A DNA stretch of 64,000 nucleotides from Whalleya microplaca (GCA_022497155.1 MU385734.1:186001-250000); one strand, 5' to 3'. Shown: positions 35,122 through 48,685, counted from the first letter of the stretch. Translations and numbers: made by a program. The notes: generated by a model from the letters alone, not told the origin.

Positions 35122-37667
35122 TTAATTGTGAAACCTCCTGAATTCTGGTGCCCTTGGTGGTCCCTGAGGGTCGGGTTCGGGGACAGCATTTTGGCTTGCA
35201 CCACCATTTACGGGATATGGCCGGCCATCCAATAGCCCTAAGTAGGGCCTCCCTCGACGTTCAGCAGCTAAGACCGCCATTCTTTGTAGCTCAATCTGAT
35301 TAGGGGTGGGTTGGCGCATTCCCGGCATTAAAACGATTCCACCGGGCTGAGGAATCTGACCACGTTGCGGGGGCGGGCCGAACGGGTCTACAACCCCGGG
35401 GAACTGAGGGTTTTCGTGCCGGTCTCTTCCTATATGCCGCACCCGGTCTTGCATTGCGTGGATGCGTTGAGCAAAGAGCGGGGTCGGTTGTCTTCGTGGC
35501 GGTTCGGGCACTACTGGCTCCCTGTTCAACCGTTCCATGCGATAGGCGAACGCCGGAGGTAAGGGTACCGGCCCTGCAGGCTGCGGCCGGGGTGGTTGGA
35601 CTTGGACTAAAAACATCAGCAGGCTGATCTGTTTGGGGACATAGGCATGCCGAGGAGGCCTTCCTTACCAAGCGCGTTTCGGGCATCTCCAGGCTGCTTA
35701 AGCCTGTGAGCTCTAGCCCTTCTGCGCAAATCTGCCATCGCTTCGGCTACACGGGGTAGGGGTATACCGGGCCCACCGGCTACACGAAAAGGGCGTCCCC
35801 GATGAGAGGCGTTCTGCTTGCGTCGCAATTCATCCTCCCGGACCTTGTCTGACACCTTGACTCGCAACGCATTCGCATCCTGAATTAAGTACGTAGTTAG
35901 AAATGCATATGTACAGGGAAACACTTGGCTCGAGTTGGGCCCAAGTATTGGTTTCAGATCTGGAAATTGTCTAGGCGTACCACGTCCGGATTCTCCTTCG
36001 CGACTTTCTCTAGGGCCTCTTTCTCGGCACGCTCTACCTCTTGCTGGTGACGCTCTTCGGTGCTATCAAACAGAGGGCACTGCCCATCCTTGCCGCCTCG
36101 CTTCTTGTCGTTGAAGTGCTGATAGCCGGTGATAGTCTTGCGGCAGACATAGCAGTGCAGCGTCTGGCATCGCGTGCACAGGATCTTGTTGCATCCGTCC
36201 TCCTTCATAAAGGGGTTCCTGCCTATAAGTGAGTTGTTAGCTGCGAGGTGTAGAGATGACGTTTATCTTAGATTGGCTGGGCACATTACATTTGTTGCAA
36301 GTGCGGATCAGTGCCGCGCTCATTGCCTCCTCTAGGGCATGCCGAGCGTCCCCTCCACCCTCCTCGATGGCTACCTCCTCGCAAGTCTTGGGTATGTGCG
36401 TCTCCTTGCGACAGAGGCGGCAGCTAACGCGGTAGCAATCTTCGTTGTCACAGCGGAACTCCTTGTCGACCTCGACCGGGGGATACTCGGCGGCGTAAGG
36501 ACAAAATGGGCAGGACTCGAGGTTTTCGATGCCCGCCATGCGCAACATCGCCTCTTGCTCAATCCGGTCCAAGGCCGTCCCAAGCTTCTTGTCCAGAAAG
36601 AGAGGCCTTTGGTTGGCAGAGAAGCCGGCGCTGCAGGAATCCATAGACATGCAGGTCAATTCCCACTTTGAAAGGCCGATGACCGTCTCGGCCTGCGACC
36701 TCATGCAATCTCGGCAAAACCAGTGGACCGTCTCACCATTGCAGCGGATCATCCGGTTGAGAGCACACTCTTCAAAGCAGCAGCCACATTCGGCCGTCTG
36801 GCCCTCCCTTTGCGCACTGGCGAAATTAGCCTCCTCTTCCGACTTAGCAGCGGCCTTGGCGTGCTTAACAGCTCGTAGATCTCTAGCTGCTCGCAACTCG
36901 GCAAACGCTGCTTGCTCTTCGGGACTGTACTTGCTCATGTCGAGGCTGGAGAGACGATCCGCTGAGAAGTCGTCCGCCGGTCTTGACGGTGTCTTCTTGT
37001 CTTTCCAGAGGGGATTAGCATTGTCCCAATTATCGAGGGCATCGTCCATTGCCGTGTACGTCAGATATAGGGACTGCCTATGCGAGAGCTGTAGGTTGCG
37101 GAGCGTGAGGGCTGGGACGAGTGGGAAATCGTGAGAAAGTAACTTTTTGGCCAAATCCTGATACGCTGGCGACGCGACTTTGAGAACGTAATCGGCCTTG
37201 TCGATTTGTTCCCTGACAGCTCGGACGGCTTCGGGTTCGCCTCCCGCCTCCATCTCGTCCTGGCCTTCGTTGTCGCGCTTGCGCTTTAACGGGTTGCTAT
37301 GAGGTTGAGTTGGGTACAACTGCCCGTTTTCCAGCTTGTCGAGAATCACGGAGACGACAGTGTCGGCGTCGTAAGCATGTTCGGAAGTGATTTCTTCCAA
37401 ATATGCTGGGCAGATATTGGGGAAGACTGTGAGGACACTGTCCTTGCAGAGAACCTTGGTGGTCTCTACGGTGGTGTCGGCGGGCACGTCTTCTTCCCTG
37501 GCCGACTCTGGAATACCCAGGCCAGACCCGACCGGATTCATGGTTGTGTTTGTGTCCGTGTCACCAGATTGCGAAGCAGCCGCCGCCTTCAGCCGTTTTG
37601 ACCTACGCAGCACAGGTTGGGGTGCTGGACTGTCCTCGAAGTTTGGCCCGGAAAACGCCTGGCCCAT
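35122..37667 (-). CDS. RBR-type E3 ubiquitin ligase, TRIAD3/RNF216-like
   Basis: Four exons on the minus strand (37667-36290, 36222-35981, 35879-35669, 35606-35122) give 771 aa from the ATG at 37667. RING1 starts at ECGCCFEECAL (about 290), with CNGETVHWFCRDCMRS and CMSMDSCSAGFS. The IBR follows (CPFCPYAAEYPP, CDNEDCYRVSCRLCRKETH). RING2 spans the first splice junction (TCNKC, then NPFMKEDGCNKILC, then CQTLHCYVCR). In RBR enzymes the RING2 Cys accepts ubiquitin before transfer to substrate. The order and spacing resemble RNF216/TRIAD3. The tail is Pro-rich and low complexity, without known domains. The frame is open upstream to ATG 37832, which would add a hydrophobic N-terminal segment. I prefer 37667 because MGQAFSGPNF begins the soluble region, but the other start cannot be excluded. 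Confidence 0.9.
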
Positions 37668-39864
37668 GGTCAGCTGGTGGCCTAGAGAGAAAGCCCATGC
37701 GGGGATGGTGGAAACAAGGCAAAGTACAAGTGATGGGAACCGAACGAGGACATGTAAGGCAATGACAAAACAGAGGGTCAGCCGGAGTGCTCCAAGGACG
37801 AGCAAACCGCTGCCGCGGAAACGCATCTCCATTCAACGGACCAACCTGCAGAGTCTAGATACCTGGACGTGGTTGTGGTGCAAGTGATGCAGGTGTTGGA
37901 GGTGAGGTAAGGTAGGCGAGGTAGGCAAGACAGGTACAGGGCAACGTAACGGAGAGGGCAATTGGAGCAGCCACCACCTGAGGGGTGCGGCTTACTGCAT
38001 ACACCTCTCCAGATACCACGAACGCCGCGTGAAACCTAAGGAAAATCTGGCGGGGTAATACAAACCATATCTACCATATATATTGATGAATAGCGAGAGA
38101 ATGACACAGGTAACGACGGAGAAAAAAGCAAAGAAAAAAAAAGAGGACGTGATATCGAGGCACAATCTGATTAAAGAGTGTGTTCGGGCAAAGCTTCCCA
38201 TCAAGGGTGTGGCATGAAAAGCGCGCGAAAAGAATATTCCCCGTCAAGGGTAGGGCATTAAATATGTGAGAGAGAAGAATATCGGCGGAAGAGAGAATGG
38301 GCCAATTGTCTTATCACCACCGACGAGAGAGAATACACAGGTCGCGTGGAAGCAGAGTACAATGAAAGCTTTTTGGGGACCAACTGTAAGTTACCATTGT
38401 TTTCCCCGAGCAAGGCATCAAACAGCCATGGCAAGGTTTGTTCTATTCAGGCCCCGCCTGCTTCAGATGCAAGTGGTATCAAGTGAGTGGGTAGGTAGGT
38501 ATATAGCGACAATGCACAGGAATCTAGGTAGAAATAGTTGAAATCATACTCACGAGGGAGAATAATGCAGAGTGAACGATACATATGTAGAACAGGTAAG
38601 TAGGCTTGCTGTCAGGATCGAACTAGTCCAGACATCCCAAAGCAAGACCATCTACAAGAGTAATGCAATGCTACCTGCTTCCTGCTATGCCTTTTCTTTT
38701 CACCCTTGAATGGGGGCGATTGGCTAGTTGGTTAGTTGGTTAGTTGGTCCGTATTGTAGGCAGACGGTCGAGGCTATTCAGATGGACCGAGTTGTATAGT
38801 TCGTACGGATGCAGCTTGATCTGTGGCAAGAACGGATGCCGCCCAAAAGTTGGTATAAAAGGAGTGAATGAGGCTCAGGTTGAACGCCGGCATCCGTCTA
38901 CAGAGCCCGGGGCCACCTACATACCTGACCCAGGGCAGCGATAAGGGTCGTGTTGGTATTACTGCAATCAAAGCTCAGGCAACATCCGTGCCTGCAATTT
39001 GCTTATCAGGTACCGAGGTAGGCTTTCCAACAAGTGGGAGTGTACGTACCGTACCACAAGCCTCAACTATTTTTATTATTAAGCGATCCAATCTTGTGTT
39101 AGCACGCACCATACTGGAAGTCAATTCCTCAAAGTACGTGTATATGTGGTGAAACAGTCTACACTCTGACTGCCGACATATCAAAAGCTGTCGTTGATTT
39201 AGGCTACGCACTAATTGATACGTCTCCTTGTTTTCAATTTCTTTGGGTCCGCAGTGTCAAGGTGAGAAATCCGTCGACAGGGTTGTCATGCTGATGGTGC
39301 AGATCCATCTCAGCTGGGATTCTAGACCGCTCGCTAGGTATCTATGTACATACCTGGTTTATTAGTCTATATATCCGTATCAATCTGATATCCGTTCTTT
39401 TAGCCTTTGACATGTGTTCAACAGAAGGATAGGGTCTGATACGTAACGGTTATGTTGAAGAAATAGACCATGACGTAACATGTTTCGCGGACTAGACTAA
39501 GCATGGGATATATGAATCTACCTGTCCCCAAATCCCCAACGCATATTATTTAGACCAGTTCATAACCACCCGGCCCATCCCTAGTTTTGGTGAAGAGGTC
39601 GTCTCGCTGTCTTATCCGATATGTTAAGCCCTGGCGGGTCATAGGAAGATTGTACCGATGTGCTCAACAAATACCACATGAGCAGGATCTAAGTAGTCAG
39701 CCGCATAGGGCTCTATCTAGTCACTACCCAGATGGCAGATTGCATGATTTCGAGCCTTTTCATCTGTACTTCTGCTTACCAACTATAATTTATAGTAGAG
39801 TAACGCAGTGATGACAAATGATGCAGTATTGTTTGCGCTTGCTCAGACAATCTGATGTCCCGTG
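37668..39864. other. Intergenic, no gene seen
   Basis: The RBR ligase upstream region and Dcc1 3' flank. GGT/GTAGG-rich runs occur near 37890-37930, and a short tandem TTGGTTAG(T) repeat is at 38721-38749. Open frames here are short and featureless. Confidence 0.5.
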
Positions 39865-40297
39865 TCATCTGCCTCGAGCAAATTTCTCATGCCATTTGCC
39901 TCTTGCGACAGGAGCAACCTTGCCCGTAGTTTCAGGAACAAGCTCAACAGTGTCATGGACCGTCGCGATCGCCTTGAGACCTGTCTCCGGCATTTCCGAT
40001 GTCAGTCCTGTCGTCTCGGAAGGCTGGAGCAGGATCAAGGCATTCGATGTGTTCTTCTGACGAAGGCCCCATGATTGCGTGCCACTCTTGAGGACCGCCG
40101 AATTCGTTGAGGACTCGAGGCTTAGCCTGTAATTCGAAGGTCAGAGCGAGGATGCACGTGGTCGGTTATTGGACTGACACTGGGGGGTCTTCAGATTCTA
40201 GGAGGGCAAGCAGTTCGGGCGGCAGCTCTAGCAACCTATACCCGACGCCATCGGGTGCGTGGGCTAGTGGGATGCCCGTGTCGTTTTGACTAGACAT
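39865..40297 (-). CDS. dcc1: Sister chromatid cohesion protein Dcc1, short fungal form
   Basis: Two exons on the minus strand (40297-40179 and 40126-39865) with a 52-bp intron (GTCAGT...TACAG) give 126 aa. The N terminus contains YRLLELPPELLALLES. After the junction comes LSLESSTNSAVLKSG, then the conserved RQKNTSNALILL, a short variable stretch, VHDTVELVP and the C-terminal signature RGKWHEKFARGR. Dcc1 with Ctf8 forms part of the Ctf18-RFC clamp loader, which loads PCNA and supports cohesion. Yeast and animal Dcc1 are about 380-400 aa. From memory, filamentous fungi have a short version resembling this one, keeping the N-terminal region. Both exons are short and joined only by splicing, so the gene is easily missed by open-frame scanning. 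Identification rests on these motifs and was not tested by database search. Confidence 0.75.
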
Positions 40298-41260
40298 TTC
40301 TCGCTCTGGTCATGACCGCGTTGTAAACGGGAAGGTTGACGCTGCGGGCGACCGTTGAATGATGGTAAAGTTGATCCGCTTGTAAGGAAACCTAAATTGT
40401 ACTCAAGTACGGGATAGGTTTCGAGGTTCTACACACTAATGTGGGGCGCGATAACCTGTTACAAATCGCTTTGGATAGATACCTACATTGGCTATGCATT
40501 TAACCGCAATACTGCTATCAAGAGCCTGATGATTGGCTGTGGCTGCTAATGGCTCGTGTAATATGCACATTTCAGATATATTATCTAAAAGAATGTATAC
40601 ATGCAGTACGGAGTTACATCGTATCTAATGTTTATCGGTTCGGTGGAGTCGTGACACCTGTTTTGCACAGCTGAATCAACTGAAAGTGTGTGTGTTTGGG
40701 TATGGGCTAACCTCATAAAATGCCCGAACCACTTATCGCCTGAATTGAGACCCACCCCAGCCTCACAGTCAATCAGAATCCCGGTCCGGTCCCTCGAAGT
40801 CCATCTACCTATTGACCGCAAATAATCGTAGCATTCTTTGGCACGGTTGGGCTTCTATTCATAGGCAGTTCTTTTTTTTCTTTTCTTTTTGTATTCGATT
40901 TACAAGACACAAAGTCTTGGATTTCCGTGGTCTATTTTCTCTGGTCGCATTGGTCGCCCGTTGCATATAGGCAGAGGTATATCGTGGTACTGGTGCTTCG
41001 CCAACACATCGTCAACAAAAAGTAAACAAATCGGCTGCAGGTCACGACGCGCACAACCCGCCACAACCCGCATCACACACACAACCCTCTTGTTTATCTC
41101 CAAAGGCGCCCCGTGCCACTCGAGGTGTGTACCCCCGAAAAAAAAACTCGACCACACAAAGGGGTCCCAGGGAAATCGCGGAGCCCGAGGTCTCCCCATC
41201 AACCTCCACACGCTCGTTTTCTCATCCGGAGCACGATGCGAACGGCCCATTGAAGCGACC
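40298..41260. other. Divergent intergenic region between dcc1 and bud3
   Basis: 963 bp between divergent start codons. A pyrimidine run at 40869-40891 (TTCTTTT repeats) is a common fungal promoter feature. The bud3 frame stays open back to 40889, but no better start was found. Confidence 0.5.
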
Positions 41261-44200
41261 ATGGTTCGCGTTACCGACGAACTGGCTCTGTCGCCAGATC
41301 ATGTCACTCTTTACCAGGCTACCGACCCTTTGCTCGGTCACCTCCCGTTGCTGATATTCCACGGCCCCTCCACCACCGCCAATTACACCTTCAACAGCTC
41401 CAGAGTCCAGGTACACATATACAGCCCGGCGGGCTTCCAGTCTTTCCCCCGCCTCACCATCTCCCCGAATTCGCCCTTTTACAATGTCGTCAACTACCTG
41501 CCGCGCGAGTTTCAAGGCGACGAGATATTCCGAGCCCTCGCCTTCGGCCTGTTCAAGTATTTCCACGAGCTGCCGGAAACTGTTAAGGGCCTCATTAGAC
41601 TGCAATATCCCACCACCAGGGCACGCCGACCGGGCTCGTCCCCGTCGCTCTTCAGCGAGCAGCATGCCGCCGACATTGCTAAGTCGATGGTGAAGGCGGA
41701 AAACACCCCGGAGGTCATCCAGAAGATCCACGCGGCCCTACAGACGCAGCACATCAGCAATATCGATGTGGACCTCGTATTGCCTCCCGGAGCCATCGTG
41801 CCGTTGCAGCCCGAAGACTTTGAGGATGTGCCCGAGGACGAGGATGATATATTGGACCCCACCTTACGACAGTACGGCATATACACGCCGCTAGTGAAGC
41901 TTTTCGGCGAGCCCATATTCCTGCCCACTACGAGATTGCGACGCGCCCCTTCTAAGCCGAGCGCATTGAACAGGACCAAGTCATTCTCCAAGGACCAGAA
42001 GATTGAATTGCGTCGTAAGATGGCAGAGCTGGTGGACACCGAGGAGCGCTACGTCTTGAAGGTGAACGAGCTAGTCAAGCACATCGCACCAGAGTACAGG
42101 CAGAAGGCGAAGGAGCGGCAGCCGGACAGCTTCAGCCCTTCGGAAGAGGACGTCAAGAAGCTTTTCCCCAGATCATCCGAGCAGATTCTGGAACTGAACT
42201 CGGCTTTCATGCAGGAGCTCCGAAAAGTTATGGACGACACGGAGGACGACGCGCTGAAAGACGTGGAATCAGGCCCCTCGTCATCGCGAGTGGGTGTGTC
42301 AGGAAGCTTGATAGGGAAGACGAAGGACGCGAGCGGGGCGCTGGCCATGGCGAAGGTTATGTTGGAATGGTTTCCCAAGTTCACAGACTGTTATCAAGAC
42401 TATATACGCGCAAGCCAGAACTTCCCCCAGCTGATCACCTCCTTCATCGGCCAGCAGTCGAGCTTTTCGCAAAGGGTGGCACTCACGGGCGAGCAGCACC
42501 TTCGCTCGACCGTCATCGAGCCTGTGCAGCGCCTCCCGCGGTACAGTCTAGTCATCGATCAAATCGTCGGCTGTCTGCCTATCACGCATCCAGCCCTCCA
42601 ACCGATGCTGAAGGCTAGAGATATCATCGCCAACATCTGTTCCATGGATGACCCGCTCACAGACAAGCCGCAAATCGGCACACGTTTGCGAAATATGGTG
42701 GAGAGTTGGCCGGCCGACCTCGAGCCGCAAGGCCGGTTGATCGCTGCCGTTGATTTCTCCGAGATACCTGCCCCGTACCAGGCCGACGAGGCCTGGGAAG
42801 CATCGGGCGATCGGGCTGGTATCTTTTTGTTATTCTCAGACTGCATCGTCATCGTCAAGAAAGTCTACGGTGCAAACACCGCGGCGCGCGATCTTCTCCG
42901 GGAGATCGACAAGCCGTCGCCGGCCGGTCTGTTGGCTTCCATGACGAACGCGGCTGGGGGGCCCGGATCCTATGAGCTGGCCTTTGCCGGTTGGCATGTG
43001 CTCGCCGACATCCGTTTCACAGAATCGGCGGATGGCCGCCTGACCTGGATGACGTCATCGGCCGAGATGAAGGGCGCGCACGCCGGCGAGTACGTCACGA
43101 ACACGTCCATCACTTCGCGCTGCTTCGTGCTGCAGGAAACGTACGAGGGAAAAGCCGCGAAGTGGAGCGAGGACGTCGTCAAGGCGCGGGTCGAAGGCAG
43201 GTTCGCCGAGAAAGAGCGTGAGGACCCCTGCTGGACCCTGCGGTCCGTCAGAATGCCCGATACCGGCTTGGGCGTGTTCGCCGCCGTGTTCCAGGAAGGC
43301 CTCGATCAGCTCGTGGAGGGACGCAAGGAGCCTGCCCCCATCCGCATCGTCGTCGACCACGAGCGAGGCACCAAGGGGGCTCCCGTCGGTCATTACGGCG
43401 TCGAGATATGCTCCGATGTGAAGACCGGGGATATGAGGAAGGTGATCGTGATTACCGTCGGGTTACACGGGAAAAGGTCGACGGACGAGATTGCGCTCGA
43501 GGACTTCCTGCCGACTGTGGCTAGGAGAAGTGAGTCTTCTTTCGAACTGTTGGTGGCACTCTGCTAATAAAACCTAGTCATCCAGCTTCTCAGCACCCAA
43601 TTCAATGCTGCAAACCCGGCGCTTACCGCTGCCATCGTGTCATTCCATACGAAAATCCTCCGGGGCTTGAGTATTTCGAACCGGGCCGAAAAGACGAGAT
43701 CGTTTTTGGCTACTTCGCCTCTCAAACATCTCTCCAGCTTCCTCGGCGGGAGCAGCTCTTCGGACGCGGTCAATGTCAGCCCCAAGCGTCAACGTACCCC
43801 AACCAACGACATTCCGATGCTTTTGCCTAGTCAGCTCAGTCGCTCGAATAGTTCTCGGGACGCGAGCTCCCTGTACGGCTCGGCGCGGAGTAGGGACGGT
43901 GTTCGCTTTGGCGGCGTCGAGGAAGATCGGCCAGAGAACCCATTGGTTCGGCTAGAGCAAACCTTCACGGGCTATATGGCTAGTCTCCAAGCGCGTAAAG
44001 GAAACTTCGTCGGCCGAACGATGCTCAACCGGTCGGGTGTCGACGAGCTCTCCGTGAACGATCTGTACAATAAGCTCATTGAAAGCCCATTTGAGATCGA
44101 TTCGTCGTCCGATCTGCCCCCCGACGTCGTATTTGTCGCCTTCGAGAAGTTTGTGCGCATCGCGTGGCGGGAACAGATGGGGCCCATCATGACCCCCAAG

Positions 44201-45907
44201 GCCCTGAATGCGCTGCAGGAGCGGGCGTCCAAAAGATTGCCAGGCGACTTTGCGGACTTCGTCCATTATCTATTCGCAGACATGGCCCCGCAGAACCGGC
44301 GGGCCTTCACCGCTCTCATCAAACTCTTGGCTGATCTTCTCGATGGCTGTGGAAACGATAGCGACAGGGGGGCGCTCACCGTAGCGTTCTCCGAGCTCTT
44401 GGTCGACGATGGCACGGCGCATGACTACGTCAATCTCTTGGACAGATTAGTCGAGGACTGCGATCGTATCTTCGACGATGGATCGGGTACATTGGGCCCC
44501 GTTGTCGGCCACCCATCCTCCGCCTTCGAGTCGATGAACTCGCTGACTCGTAGTGCGAAGTCGCAGACCCCATCATTGACATCGAACACCTCTTCCTTCA
44601 GAAGGAAGCTGGGCTTTGATAATTTCCTCACGCGGCAGCATAGCAAGAGCGACGCCGACATCCGGCCGTCGGTATGGCGCACTCTAAGCAAACACAACAG
44701 CAGACACCTGCCACCCCCCGACCCGCCCGGCGCGTCCAGGGGTACTCCAGTCCGGACGAGGTCCGTCGACGTCGGCCAGCAGGGTTCCACCAAGCTCACG
44801 AAACGGCCTGGGTCACGAGACCGGCCTCCCATTGCAGGCGCATTCGACGACTCCTCCTTCTCACGGCCTACCAGCTCGCACAAATTAGAAACCATAGGAG
44901 AGCCCGACACCGAGGGCACCACTACGAAGACTTCGAGAAGGAAACGTCGGAGTTCGCTATCAGACCTCAAGAGCCTCATGGCGGCAGCCAACCTCGAAGA
45001 CGAGGAAGAAGAGATACTACAGCCCCTCTCGGACATGAAGGAGACTTCCGAGAAGTTCAATTCTGGGCCCCGGATCCCAGCCACCCCCAGCTCGCACGAT
45101 CCCTTGATTGACCCATCCCTCCACTCGTCTCGGCAACAAGAAAACGTCGCGGATCCATTCCCGACGGAACCGGTATCGATCGAAACGCCGAGACCACTTC
45201 AACCACCGATGAGAAGGCCGCATGCAAAGACGCTGTCGACTTCCAACATTCCCACACTTAGGACCCCGCGCGACTCGAGACCACAAACACCCGGATCCCC
45301 CATCCGGCCCACTACGAGCCCCAGTAAATCACCAGGGAAATTGCGATTACAGTCGCCACAGAAGCTTCGCGAGCGGTTGCAGGTCGAGAAGAAGGCCGTC
45401 GAAGACGTCGACGCGAATTTGCAGTCAGAACTCTCAAAGATCACGGCGGACATGGCCAAGGTCAACTCGTCGCTCCCGCGCAGCAGCACGGGGGACGTGC
45501 GCAAGCTCTGCTCGAGCGTGCAGGCGCTCGAGGAGCGGGTGCCGGAGGTGATCGGGCAGTTGACGGAGCGGCAGGAGCAGCTGCAGCGGGACATGGACAG
45601 CACGCTGCGGGCGACGGAGGCGAAGGTGAAGGCGATCGACCAGCTGTACAAGGAGACGACGGCGGAGAACGAGCTGCTGTACGAGAAGTTCAACAGCGAG
45701 CTCGGCAAGATCGTGAAGGCACTCAAGGGGAAGGGCCGCGACGATAAAGAAGAGCTCGTCGCCCGCATGCGCGACTGCGGCGAGGAGACCGCGCGCGTCA
45801 AGAAGGAGAACGCGCGCCTGCGCCGCGAGATGGTCAGTCTGCGGGCCTTGCTCAAGGGGTCCACTGCCGCCGCTACTACTACGATTAACGCTGGCGGCGA
45901 CGCTTAG
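41261..45907 (+). CDS. bud3: Bud3-type RhoGEF, septation regulator
   Basis: Two exons (41261-43529 and 43578-45907) with a 48-bp intron (GTGAGT...CTAG) give 1,532 aa. The intron joins two long open frames that would otherwise look like separate genes. The start at 41261 has a good context (GACCATGG) and begins MVRVTDELALSPDH. A DH/RhoGEF domain lies at about residues 250-460 (KMAELVDTEERYVLKVNELV, then VIEPVQRLPRYSLVIDQI). A PH-like region follows (FLLFSDCIVIVKKVYG near 525-540). Then comes a long Ser/Pro-rich low-complexity region (about 1000-1350) and a C-terminal coiled coil (about 1355-1525). In Aspergillus and Neurospora, Bud3 is a GEF for Rho4 that directs actomyosin ring assembly at septation sites. 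The domain order and length fit that protein. Confidence 0.92.
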
Positions 45908-47593
45908 AAGGACGTCAGACGAAGAAGAAGAAGAACACGAAGAAGCAGAAGAATATTTGAATCACTGGCAAAGGCGTTGGGAAGGCGGGCGTTTTGGCTG
46001 CTTTGGAACGTCGTAACGAAGTTAACGGACATTGCGAGGCGGGCGTTGTCGTTGTCTCATCGTAGTGGCAGTAGTAGAGGTGGCGGCGGTGGTAGCTTGT
46101 CGGCCTTAGCCTTAACCACCACCTCCGACTGGTTGCGCGGATTGATGATTGGCAAAAGTAGACTACTGCTGACTACTGCTACGATTGTTGTTGCTGGTTG
46201 TATCTTTGCTGTAAGGAGGGGACATGACACTTGCTTGGACTGGGGGACGGGAGGGCCGCCCAGTTGTAGTTAACGTAAAATGATGCGTGAATGAAGATCT
46301 ATGATTCCAAATTGGCTTTTCGTCAAGGTTTTGTCAGCTTAATCGTGCTCCCTGCTAATGAGGGCAATGTGCTTTTATGAGTTTTGGCTTATCTGAAGTC
46401 ATTAAGCCTTCAGAAAGTGTGTTGCCGATGGAGAGCTAATGTCGTTATTCTCACTTCATCAACGAGACTTAAATGTGAGAGGATTCGCAAGTATGTATTA
46501 GACTCATCTCCTATTGAGTGGAAAAACCTGGTACAGGAACGCCAAGCATTCTAGAGCTCGCATGGTTACATACATACATCAGCTGACCCGAAAATAAAAC
46601 GGGTAGTACAACTGATTGGTTCAGATCTCAGCCTTAAATTTAGCTCCCGAGATTGCGTGCCGTTCCGAGATACGCTAGGTTATCTCGTCACCTCCAACGT
46701 CGAGCAATGTTTTAATGAATTATTATCCTCTAATAAACCGACTACTAGTCTGTCTATAGATCGATTTACATCCTCGTTTTATCGCAGTCAGTGGCAACAC
46801 TATTGCAGAGACGTAGGTACTTAGAACTTCACCGAACGACTTTGGCTCCATCTCTGTCTGTCTATTCGTCTACTTGTCTACCTCAATTCCAATTTATGAA
46901 GTCTGAGGTTGGGTAATATGTCACGCTGCAAATATTTGTGCCCTGCCGATCTCTAAATTATTTCGCGTTTCGATCTCCAAACCACACATGCTTACACCCT
47001 AAGCAAGGTATCACAGAGCTTCCTATAAACCCCCAATAGATAACATATCTTAACACACCACTTTAAAGTAATAAAAACGAGAGCTTCCCGCCTACGCATA
47101 GCATTAGAACAATAAAGCGATAATAGTACTTTCGAATGTTTAATACGAATAGGTATAACTTTGTTATAATTAGCATTCTAGTCAGCGATCTTATTTCATC
47201 CCCAGCCTTCCGCACTTCTATCACACCGTCTATTGTGCGAGGGAGTGATATAAGTTGAGACCAACTAGCTTCCCTGGTTGTTCGCATCAATTTCTTCGAA
47301 GCTGAGAGTCAGACCCTTAATACATCAACTACCACTACTAGTACTTCACTGCAACTCAAAAGCCGTCTGGCAGGCCTGTCATGGACTCCGTTCGTAAACA
47401 TGACAAGGTCGTGGGAAGGAATTGTAGCGCCTAGCTCAGGTCTAAACTGTAGTAGCCCATACGGAGCATCTGCGCGTTCTTCATCGGTATGGTTTCGTCT
47501 CTTGGTAGGAAAATGAGTAAAAATAAGACATCCAGGGGAGAAAGGGAATGAGTATGAGCTGACAGGTCGGTGTGGCTACGATACCTAGCACAT
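45908..47593. other. Intergenic, no gene seen
   Basis: The bud3 3' flank followed by AT-richer DNA. The frame at 47063-47290 (minus) is short and featureless. Confidence 0.5.
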
Positions 47594-47723
47594 GTATATA
47601 GCCACCAAAGTTGATGTGAAAGTTATGGTGAGGCTCACTATCGCGATTTTTGCTTCAGTTGAGATTGCCATAATATAAGGTTTGGATTGACGATAACGGA
47701 AGTGTAAGGGAAGTTAAAAGTGG
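47594..47723 (+). repeat. Degenerate direct repeat, copy 1
   Basis: About 130 bp beginning GTATATAGCCACCAAAGTTG and ending AAGTTAAAAGTGG. It resembles the copy at 48686-48814 over its whole length. Many differences are transitions, but there are also transversions. Confidence 0.65.
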
Positions 47724-48685
47724 ATTGAAATAGCGTTATATTTGTCGGCTGGCCATATTAAGTTCGAGTTTTGATAACGGGATTAATATTAAGGTATACT
47801 TATATAGATTTAGAACACCATTAAGGGTCATATATGAAGGTGAAGCTGCCTTAGCTGTCGGGCGATGCTGAGCGTCGTTGTGCCTCGGGTTGTTGTGCCT
47901 CGCCAGGCATGCTTTAAGCAACAGTGGGGTAATTCATAGTTGGCAAGGCATGATGGAATACCTTCACTTTCTATAGTCTCTTCGCCACTTCAAAGATACT
48001 TTTATTTAATTCCTTCGCCTAAATCTCTAGAATAACTCGTCAGCTCCTAGATCTTTATCGCTAGATGTCTTATAACGATAGTAACCTAGCTACATTATGG
48101 GCTAGGGATAAGATACTGCTAAAAGCCTTACAGCGCACAACTCACTCTCCGTGGAGAAGAAGAGACTAGTGATGATGATACAAAAGAAGACCATGATCCC
48201 CAGATCTCCCCCCTAACCCCAGAGGGATGGTCATCAATCAGGCTGTCATTATCAGCTATCAATGGGGTGTCCCCTCTTCCCATATCAAAGGCTGGACCTA
48301 GATCATCCGACCTCTTCTAGGCCCTACAAGCATAATGAATAGTACCCCTCAAAATCCATATGGATAGAGGCCCGTCTATACCAATACACCATTCAGTAGT
48401 GTTGAAGTCAATACCGTCACCGCTATATTCCTCGCCCGTACCAGACGTGCGCGTGTCCTCTTCGTCCACCTCTCCCTAACCTCAGTGGTTTGTGAAACCG
48501 AGTGCGAGTTAGATTATCTGACTATTGGCAGCTTCTATACCGATTATCTCCAGACAGCTCCCATTCCAATATATGATATTCAACGTAATTTCAATAGTCT
48601 GCTCGTCTCTAGAAGCTCTAGTATCACTTGCTACGCTGCTGCGTCAGAGTTTCCTCTCTTCTTATTTTTATAGCTAAAATAATAC
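47724..48685. other. Spacer between degenerate direct repeats
   Basis: About 960 bp with stop codons in all frames and some Ser/Pro-rich open pieces. This may be the remnant interior of an old transposon. No domain can be recognised. Confidence 0.4.

Noticed and set aside
38600..38700. Minus-strand AGTTCGATCC resembling a tRNA B box
   Set aside because: No A box or cloverleaf could be formed upstream.
43637..45907. 756-codon frame as an independent gene
   Set aside because: A 48-bp intron (43530-43577) joins it in frame to the upstream RhoGEF; the combined size and domains fit Bud3.
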